5,465 nt of DNA from contig JAIRRF010000248.1 in the NCBI GenBank assembly GCA_031256115.1, forward strand, positions 1-5,465. Direction: 5' to 3'. Shown here piece after piece: positions 1 through 4,492 of the stretch (position 1 is the first letter of the stretch; every line of letters starts with the position of its first letter). The translations under genes and the position numbers were made by a program. Source of the stretch: Treponema sp. (GTDB lineage: Bacteria; Spirochaetota; Spirochaetia; Treponematales; Breznakiellaceae). Below the pieces are notes generated by a model. That model was not told the origin of the DNA. It worked only from the letters and a program-made list of their open reading frames with translations, and searched no databases.

Positions 1-61
1 GAACCTCCCTTCAAAAAAAGCAACGCTTAAAGATACCCCGCGGCTTGCCGCGGGGAGGTTC
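1..61. repeat. Nested inverted repeats / GC hairpin at left edge
   Basis: CCCCGCGG (36-43) and CCGCGGGG (48-55) form a perfect 8-bp stem around a 4-nt loop (CTTG). An outer perfect 9-bp inverted repeat, GAACCTCCC (1-9) with GGGAGGTTC (53-61), shares bases 53-55 with that stem. The two pairings therefore compete at their junction, or stack if the outer one is shortened to 6 bp. No T-run directly follows the stem on either strand, although a T7 lies further along on the minus strand. It could be a dispersed palindromic element or part of a transcript structure. The element starts at the first base of the window, so its true left limit is unknown. Confidence 0.5.
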
Positions 62-231
62 ATTGTAAATTGGGATTTTACTAGGAGTTTGTCGGGCTTA
101 GCCCATTTCCGACAGGCTCCTGGGCCTACGCCGTGCCGCATTTGATTCGTCAACGCCCTCAATGTTTCGGGCGCATTTTCCGGGCGTGCCGGATTGCCGG
201 AATGGGATATTCTGTTCAAGATAGCGCCCAT
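1..231 (-). CDS. Possible partial small ORF, unrecognised, runs off left edge
   Basis: A leftward frame opens at ATG 231-229 and stays open for 77 codons to the window edge, so it is truncated at its 3' end. A good Shine-Dalgarno-like AGGAAAG lies at 243-237, 5 nt before the ATG, which is the main reason to list it. The product begins MGAILNRISHSGNPARPENA and is rich in Arg, Pro and Ala, with no domain, signal peptide or membrane segment that I recognise. Against it, the frame runs through the dispersed repeat (81-113) and the GC hairpin (36-55). Open frames like this are easily produced by repeat DNA, so it may be a repeat-encoded spurious ORF. I assign no function. Confidence 0.22.
   Translation of the reverse strand, partial: MGAILNRISHSGNPARPENAPETLRALTNQMRHGVGPGACRKWAKPDKLLVKSQFTMNLPAASRGVSLSVAFFEGRF
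81..113 (-). repeat. Dispersed repeat, left copy (inverted partner at 917-944)
   Basis: Read on the minus strand, this copy has CGGAAATGG (111-103), a 10-nt variable spacer, and ACAAACTCCTAG (92-81). The same two blocks occur in the same order on the plus strand at 917-925 and 933-944 with a 7-nt spacer, so the two copies are inverted relative to each other. The left copy can also fold by itself: AGGAG (83-87) pairs with CTCCT (117-121) and TGTCGG (90-95) with CCGACA (109-114), with an inner GGGC/GCCC. Two perfectly conserved blocks flanking a variable centre suggest a real interspersed repeat family. Confidence 0.55.
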
Positions 232-334
232 TAAATCTTTCCTATACCGAAATTAATTGTTATTATTCTGTACACATAAATCAGAGTTTGTCATGAGTAA
301 TCACGCACGGTTTTGCCAAAAAACGTAAAAAAAA

Positions 335-373
335 GGGAAATTTGACGAATTTTGGGGAATTTCCCGGTTTTTT
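335..373. terminator. Bidirectional intrinsic terminator-like hairpin
   Basis: GGGAAATT (335-342) pairs perfectly with AATTTCCC (358-365) across a 15-nt loop. On the plus strand a T6 run follows at 368-373 after two G residues. On the minus strand a T8 run (complement of 327-334) follows the stem immediately, so the leftward terminator is the better of the two. The stem has only three GC pairs, which makes it moderate in strength. No complete gene points into it within the nearest few hundred bases, so which transcript it ends is unclear. Confidence 0.42.
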
Positions 374-388
374 GTATGCCAAGGGGTA

Positions 389-475
389 AATGCACTTCAC
401 GGTCATGAAGTAATGCACTTCATGGTCATGAAGTAATGCACTTCATGGTCGTGAAGTAATGCACTTCATGGTCAT
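389..475. repeat. Tandem array of 23-bp units, each an 18-bp dyad
   Basis: Three complete units (389-411, 412-434, 435-457) and a fourth of 18 nt (458-475) lie head to tail with no spacers. Each unit is AATGC followed by an 18-bp dyad, consensus ACTTCATGGTCATGAAGT, which is a perfect 8-bp inverted repeat around a central GT. Differences are single bases: unit 1 has ACTTCACG in the left arm and unit 3 has CGTGAAGT in the right arm. The fourth unit breaks off in its right arm. A related GTCATGAGTAAT at 290-301, one base shorter than the matching stretch of the array, may be a decayed outlier. Tandem dyads can be multi-site operators, iterons or simply a minisatellite. No replication or regulator gene nearby favours one of these. 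Confidence 0.85.
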
Positions 476-549
476 TGGGCCGGTGATTTTAATATACCGC
501 AATACCATGAGCCGGCAGAAGGTCTTTCAGGACATAGTAGCGGTGAAAA

Positions 550-756
550 GTGGCTGCCTGGTGGAACCGGTTAACCGAATATAAAAAGCCAGGATTAGTG
601 AGAACCGGGCTTAGGAGAAGGGTTTTAGCGGAAATATTCCAAATGCTTAAGAAGGGAGAATACCATTATGGGAGGAATGCACAGAACCATGAAGCCAAAC
701 TGCTTCAGTATAGAAGATTTCTTGAAAAAAGAAAAATTCTTTTAAAAAGTGCTTGA
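550..756 (+). pseudogene. Probable IS110-type transposase C-terminal remnant
   Basis: The 68-codon frame begins at GTG 550 just after an in-frame TGA (544-546) and ends at TGA 754-756. The segment WWNRLTEYKKPGLVRTGLRR, followed by VLAEIFQMLKKGEYHYGRN and a basic QYRRFLEKRK tail, resembles the region after the Transposase_20 domain of IS110/IS116/IS902 transposases. There the usual pattern is a Y/W-x-RL motif, KxxLVxxxLRRxxL, then an IFxML-K-G-Y motif. Only this tail is present: the DEDD catalytic N-terminus and the Transposase_20 core, normally well over 200 residues, are absent. Frame +3 upstream (507-548) reads FQDIVAVK, which would fit just before it after one frameshift. No Shine-Dalgarno site precedes the GTG. 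The family call is from residue pattern only; it could instead be a short unrelated hypothetical ORF. Confidence 0.45.
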
Positions 757-940
757 CTTTTATCATAGACGCGGAGAAAAACGCTCAATATTATTGCAAA
801 TAACGAGCAACTCTTTGCGTCTCCGCTCATAAAATTGCTGCGATAGCAGCTTCTCTGCGTGAACCTTTTCTTGAGTTTTCCTATAGTCTCTCGCGAGCTC
901 TGCGAGAAACAAATCCCGGAAATGGTTTTCCTACAAACTC
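757..940. other. Non-coding stretch with degenerate repeats
   Basis: No gene is seen here. The stretch contains related fragments of a gcgtct/ctccgc/ctctgcg type: GACGCGGAGAAAA at 768-780, TTTGCGTCTCCGC at 814-826, TCTCTGCGTG at 853-862 and GCTCTGCGAG at 897-906. These look like decayed members of a low-complexity interspersed repeat. It also holds two small hairpins: GCTGC/GCAGC at 837-850, and TCTCGC/GCGAGA at 889-907. It is the 3' flank of the leftward operon. Confidence 0.5.
831..850 (-). terminator. Weak candidate terminator of the leftward operon
   Basis: On the minus strand GCTGC (850-846) pairs with GCAGC (841-837) around a 4-nt loop and is followed by AATTTTAT. It lies about 90 nt beyond the stop of the DUF2804 gene. 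The stem is only 5 bp and the T-run is short, so this is the best nearby candidate rather than a convincing terminator. A second hairpin at 889-907 is closer to the gene but has no T-run on the minus side. Confidence 0.22.
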
Positions 941-944
941 CTAG
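917..944 (+). repeat. Dispersed repeat, right copy (inverted partner at 81-113)
   Basis: CGGAAATGG (917-925), a 7-nt spacer and ACAAACTCCTAG (933-944) match the left copy in inverted orientation; the 12-bp block is identical. The terminal CTAG overlaps the stop codon (TAG, 943-941 on the minus strand) of the DUF2804 gene, so the repeat supplies or abuts the end of that reading frame. The two copies bracket about 0.86 kb that contains the tandem array and the transposase remnant. Confidence 0.55.
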
Positions 945-2026
945 AATCTGGTTTTTCGTCGTTCTGCAAAACCGGTAATATTTAAAAAGGCTATTTCTTC
1001 ACCGTTGTCAAGGATGACCCGTCCGGAAAAAGTACCCCAGACCTGCCGGCATTTAATGGAATGAAACAGGATTTGCCGGTATTCTGTCCGCTGCTGGAAA
1101 GGGGTAAAGATCATTTCCAGGCGTTTGTCGTTGCTGGTAAACTTCCATTCCTTCAACCAGTTTACCGGGGGAATATGAAAGGTAACCTGATCAAGTTTGT
1201 GGATAAGGCCGTCAAGAAAAAAAGCATTTTCCGTGCCGGCACTGGAATCCGCCGATCCATAACCAATGTTAAATCCTGCCAGTTTTCCGCCCGCAATACC
1301 GCAGGCGGCAGCCCAATATCGTATGTCCCTGTGTGGCCGGATTTCCCGTTTCCAATCGTAGATAGCCCAGGCATTGTCCCGGGTAAAATGTATTTCCGTA
1401 GTTCCAAACTGCATTACTCCTTCGGTAATAAACCATGGGGAACAGCGAAAATAACGGAAAGCATATTTATCCCGCTTCCAGGGAGAGACCGTAACAATGG
1501 ACTGGGCATCGGGAAAAGCCCGGGTAAGTACTACTTCGCCCCTTAAATACCGATTATGGCCAAAACGCGGGTAATCCACTTTGATGATCCTGGCGCCGCT
1601 CTTCATGATAATAAAATCCAGGACGGCCTTTTTTTCCCTGAACTTGATGGAACCTGCTTCGGAATTCAGGGGAAAATTATAACGGCCCAGAGGAAAAAAG
1701 TTATCTACGCTATGGCTGGAACGGCGGTGATCCTTCACGGAAATAACAGAAATCCCTGCATGGCCCAAATAACGGCTGTCCATTATTTCAAAAACAATAA
1801 GATGGGTGGTGGAAACAATTATATACCGGTCCGCCTCGGTGGTCCGTGTTCCGAAAGGGCCGCTAAAGACAGGGGGATTATATTCAAAAAGAGGCGCCCT
1901 TGCCCAGCCGGCATTAATGATATATCCGAACTCGTCCAATATGGGCCGGTTTTCGATTATTTCTCCGCCGGTCATTACCGGATTACAGATCCCCGGAGCA
2001 GGAATGTCTTTTTCATAAATTTGCAA
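941..2026 (-). CDS. DUF2804 family protein
   Basis: This 361-residue protein matches the DUF2804 family, whose biochemical role is not known to me. Matching features in order are an N-terminal PILDEFGYIINAGWARAPLF (28-47), FFPLGRYNFP (110-119), VTVSPWKRDKYAFRY (178-192) and an IYDWKRE segment (222-228). The diagnostic block follows: GFNIGYG (251-257), TEN (265-267), HKLDQVTFHIP (276-286), EWKFTSND (293-300), GTFSG (331-335) and GFAE (352-355). Length is close to the family's usual 320-350, with a slightly long N-terminus. No signal peptide or membrane helix is visible, so it is probably cytoplasmic. The frame can start at TTG 2026, overlapping the upstream FecR gene by 14 nt, or at ATG 1975 (residue 18), which better fits family N-termini. 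Neither has a strong Shine-Dalgarno site. The frame is intact and ends at TAG. It is probably co-transcribed with the FecR-domain gene. Confidence 0.85.
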   Translation of the reverse strand: MQIYEKDIPAPGICNPVMTGGEIIENRPILDEFGYIINAGWARAPLFEYNPPVFSGPFGTRTTEADRYIIVSTTHLIVFEIMDSRYLGHAGISVISVKDHRRSSHSVDNFFPLGRYNFPLNSEAGSIKFREKKAVLDFIIMKSGARIIKVDYPRFGHNRYLRGEVVLTRAFPDAQSIVTVSPWKRDKYAFRYFRCSPWFITEGVMQFGTTEIHFTRDNAWAIYDWKREIRPHRDIRYWAAACGIAGGKLAGFNIGYGSADSSAGTENAFFLDGLIHKLDQVTFHIPPVNWLKEWKFTSNDKRLEMIFTPFQQRTEYRQILFHSIKCRQVWGTFSGRVILDNGEEIAFLNITGFAERRKTRF

Positions 2027-3053
2027 GATTAATAAAAGCTGCGCCTAAAACAAGTATTGCCCCCACTCCTATGGGAGCATAGGCTGTATAAAAAAGCTTT
2101 TTGCTTAGGTCCTCCTCCATATCAGAAAAATGGACATAGCTTTGCAAGCCTACACCGGCGCCCATTAAAGAAACCCCCAAAATTGATACAGTTTTGGAAA
2201 TATTTTTCCTGGGCGGTTTGGGGGCGGTATTGCGGGAACTGGCGGAACTGCCGCCAGGGTTGCCTGGATTAACGGATCTGCCGGGATTACTGAGATTGCC
2301 GGAACTGCCGGGATTGCCGCCAGGGCTGCCCGGGGCGGCTGAAGATATATCTCTTCTTGAATCTTCTGAACCGGCATTCGCAAATTCCGCTTCGGCAATT
2401 GCAGGAGGCTTTACATCCCAGATAGCCATTGCGGCGCTGTCCAGGTTTTTCCGTTCCACATAGGCAAAGGGCATTTGGTATTCCAGAGAAAGGCTTTCGC
2501 CGGTTTTAAGCTGAAGTTTTACCCCTTCCGAACCGGTAAACGAACGAGCTGTTAGTTCCCCCGCAGCTTTAAAACAATGTAACACTAAACCTGGTTGGGA
2601 TACGCCGGGTCTTGCGATATAATCCAGTGCAACATCACATTCCAGAAGCTGGGTTATTGAATTCCCTGTTTTAACGCTAAGAGCTCCGCTGCTGATAATC
2701 CGGATCCTTCCGTAAAGAAATTCCAGCGAAACCCCGTCTTCCAGCTTTTCCAGGACCACATAAGAATTTTCCTTGAGCATCAGAGTAATTTCCGGAGTAG
2801 TGCCTCTTGATTCCAGCATAAGTGACGCTGTTCCATTTCCGGTTTGTACCATATCCTGGGCGCCCAGTTGGATGATGCCCGCAGGTCCGGAAATACCATC
2901 CTGATATACAAGTCGTCTGCCGCTTCTGGTAAGAATAATGTTTCCCTTTGCATTTAACAGACTCCATCTTGGGGCCTGCTGGGAACAGATCTCCGGAACA
3001 ATCATAACCATGAATATCGCACAAAAACAAAATATGCACAGTTGTTTTACCAT
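2013..3053 (-). CDS. Exported FecR-domain protein with C-terminal membrane hairpin
   Basis: The 346-residue product starts at ATG 3053 and ends at TGA 2015-2013. Residues 1-24 form a signal peptide or anchor (MVKQ, a hydrophobic core rich in C, F, I, M and V, then ICSQQ). Residues about 32-125 look like a FecR domain: an NAKGNIILTRSG strand, then LGAQDMVQTGNGTASLML, a KENSYVVLEKLE segment and LEFLYGRIRI. This is the pattern by which FecR-like proteins are recognised, and the domain is expected outside the inner membrane. A low-complexity Pro/Gly/Ser/Asn linker with NPG/NPGG repeats spans about 239-283. Two hydrophobic segments follow (about 289-308 and 321-346), separated by an acidic/basic turn (SDMEEDLSKK). 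In other bacteria FecR transduces signals to a FecI sigma factor. No sigma factor or TonB receptor is seen here, so a signalling role is not supported; a structural or envelope role is equally possible. The gene diverges from murD and overlaps the DUF2804 gene. Confidence 0.78.
   Translation of the reverse strand: MVKQLCIFCFCAIFMVMIVPEICSQQAPRWSLLNAKGNIILTRSGRRLVYQDGISGPAGIIQLGAQDMVQTGNGTASLMLESRGTTPEITLMLKENSYVVLEKLEDGVSLEFLYGRIRIISSGALSVKTGNSITQLLECDVALDYIARPGVSQPGLVLHCFKAAGELTARSFTGSEGVKLQLKTGESLSLEYQMPFAYVERKNLDSAAMAIWDVKPPAIAEAEFANAGSEDSRRDISSAAPGSPGGNPGSSGNLSNPGRSVNPGNPGGSSASSRNTAPKPPRKNISKTVSILGVSLMGAGVGLQSYVHFSDMEEDLSKKLFYTAYAPIGVGAILVLGAAFINLANL
2238..2339 (-). repeat. Low-complexity NPG/GNP coding repeats in the FecR-protein linker
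   Basis: Codons for residues about 239-272 are an irregular minisatellite of Asn-Pro-Gly, Gly-Ser-Ser and related triplets. On the plus strand it is visible as repeated CTGCCGGGATT and GGATTGCCG blocks. It encodes a flexible linker between the FecR domain and the two membrane segments. Such stretches often vary in length between strains, but that is an expectation, not something visible here. Confidence 0.5.
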
Positions 3054-3059
3054 ACTCTC

Positions 3060-3066
3060 TATAATA
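3060..3066. promoter_or_regulatory. Candidate shared bidirectional -10 element
   Basis: The gap between the divergent genes contains TATAATA. On the plus strand this is a perfect -10 hexamer TATAAT (3060-3065), facing murD. On the minus strand it reads TATTAT (3066-3061), facing the FecR gene. Symmetric TATnATA -10 elements shared by two divergent start sites are a described bacterial promoter arrangement. No good -35 hexamer lies at 16-18 bp on the plus side; TGGATT is a weak match at 17 bp on the minus side. Predicted start points would lie near 3072 (plus) and 3054 (minus), almost at the start codons, implying nearly leaderless messages. Confidence 0.4.
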
Positions 3067-4098
3067 CTATGAATGGGATGAGCAATCCAGTGTTTTTTAA
3101 AGGAATTAGAGCGACCATCATGGGTTTGGGTCTTAATGGGGGAGGCCTGGAATCGGCCCGGTACCTGGCTTTACGGGGCGCCGAATGTACCGTAACCGAT
3201 ATGAAGGACGAAAAAGCCCTGTTTTCTTCCATTGAACAATTGGAGTCTCTTCCGGAACCTCACCCACCTTTCAGGTATGTGCTGGGCCGCCATGAAATGG
3301 AAGATTTTTCCGGGGCTGATCTGGTGATTAAAAATCCGGGAGCCCGTCCGGATTCGCCTTATTTGGCGGCGGCACGCCGCATAGAAACCGACATTTCCCT
3401 TTTTCGTGCTTCTTCCCCCGCCAGACTCCTGGCCGTTACCGGCAGCAAAGGAAAATCCACTACTACCGGCGCCCTTCACTGGGTACTGGCCAAAGCCAGG
3501 GAGGCTTCATTACTCAAGGGCAAGGCATATCTGGGGGGTAATATTACCGTATCTCCCTTATCCTTTCTGGATGATCTTACTGAAGAGGATGACGTTGTTC
3601 TGGAACTTTCCAGTTTCCAGTTGGGGGATCTGAAAAACCGGGGGCTTTTAAAACCCAGGGCGGCTATTCTAACTTCCATAATGCCGGATCATCAGGATCG
3701 ATACGGCAATATGGAAGATTATGTAAACGATAAACGGGTAATCTACCAGGGACAGGACAAGGGTGATGTGACCGTTGCCAGTCCCGATGATCCCTGGGGA
3801 AGGAGTTTTTTGACGGAGACTCCCGGACGCCCCATACCCTGTTCAGCGGAAAACGACCCTAGCGGCGAAGCGGTTCCGCCGGTTCTTCTGGTTCCGGGGC
3901 GTCATCAGAGAAAGAATCTATCGGCTGCGGCCCTTGCCCTGCTCGATTTGGGTCTTCCCGTATCTTTTGTCCGGGAAAGTCTGGGGACTTTTCCCGGTAT
4001 TGAGCATCGGCTGGAATTCTTCCGGGAAACAGAAGGCATCCGGTTTTATAACGATACGGCGGCCACCATCCCCGAAGCCGCCGCCGCAGCGGTATAAT

Positions 4099-4132
4099 CC
4101 TTTACCTGAGATAAAACATTTACCGGAAAAAA
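4099..4132 (+). repeat. Imperfect 18-bp tandem duplication at the murD lesion
   Basis: Bases 4099-4114 align with 4117-4132 at an offset of exactly 18 bp with 12 of 16 matches, including an identical TTTACC core (4101-4106 and 4119-4124). Because 18 is a multiple of three, the murD frame is kept. The first copy carries TGA (4107-4109) where the second has GGA (4125-4127). With one copy removed the protein would read SFTGKNGTVPLILVTGG, a loop length close to that of E. coli MurD. The upstream TAA (4095-4097) lies outside the duplication. Confidence 0.45.
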
Positions 4133-4481
4133 CGGAACCGTTCCCCTTATCCTGGTAACAGGAGGGACAGACAAAAAACTGGACTTTAGCCCTCTGGTTA
4201 TGGCAATTAAAGAAGCCGCCGGGGAAACATCGGTTCCGGAGATTATCCTTCTTTCCGGTACAGGGACTGATAAACTAAGAGTCCTTCTGGACGAGGCGGG
4301 TCTTTCCTACCGGGGGCCCTTTGACAACGTAGACGCTGCGGCCAGGACAGCCATGGATATTGCCCGAAAGCTGCCGCAGGGGGCCCCGAAAAGAGCCGTG
4401 CAAAGAGCTGTGGTCGTTTTATCGCCGGGCTGCGCCAGTTTCGGTATGTTTACCAACGAATTTGATCGGGGCAGGAAGTGG

Positions 4482-4486
4482 AAGGA
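4482..4486 (+). promoter_or_regulatory. Ribosome binding site deciding the TTG start of epmA
   Basis: AAGGA at 4482-4486 lies 6 nt before TTG 4493-4495. The nearby ATG at 4486 is in another frame that stops after 10 codons, and no ATG or GTG is available in the epmA frame close by. The site sits inside the last codons of murD, which favours translational coupling. Confidence 0.6.
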
Positions 4487-4492
4487 TGCGGT

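Larger units (their letters stand above)
232..549. other. Gene-poor stretch between left ORF and transposase remnant
   Basis: No convincing gene is seen on either strand. The stretch contains an AT-rich part (about 240-360), the terminator-like hairpin at 335-373 and the 23-bp tandem array at 389-475. The last part (507-548) holds a short ATG-initiated frame, MSRQKVFQDIVAVK, that may be a frameshifted continuation of the transposase remnant that follows. No tRNA, attachment site or CRISPR array is visible. Confidence 0.6.

Noticed and set aside
389..475. CRISPR array
   Set aside because: The units are contiguous with no unique spacers and no cas genes are present.
478..516. GCCGG (479-483) / CCGGC (512-516) hairpin
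   Set aside because: The stem is only 5 bp across a long loop, which is expected by chance.
753..781. TTGACT at 753-758 as a promoter -35
   Set aside because: No acceptable -10 hexamer lies 16-18 bp downstream and no gene follows on the plus strand.
1061..2032. Plus-strand open frames of 161 and 158 codons opposite the DUF2804 gene
   Set aside because: The minus-strand frame has clear DUF2804 family motifs along its full length; the plus frames are antisense shadows with no recognisable domain.
2194..2463. Plus-strand Leu/Pro/Gly-rich 89-codon frame
   Set aside because: It is the complement of the NPG-rich linker of the FecR-domain protein; the low-complexity composition produces the open frame.
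3042..3077. TTG start at 3042 for murD
   Set aside because: It would extend MurD by 12 residues not expected in the family, overlap the FecR gene start and lie upstream of the TATAAT. ATG 3078 places the nucleotide-binding motif at the usual distance.
4095..4109. Alternative genetic code or selenocysteine explaining the murD stops
   Set aside because: TGA ends the FecR gene at its natural end, TAG ends murD and the DUF2804 gene, and epmA uses no in-frame stops. TAA and TGA would both need reassignment, and nothing suggests a selenoprotein.
4160..4200. AGGAGG at 4160-4165 as a ribosome site for a separate gene starting at ATG 4200
   Set aside because: The ATG is about 35 nt away, far too distant, and no start codon lies at proper spacing. 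The bases encode the conserved TGG of MurD, so this is the C-terminal part of murD, not a separate gene.
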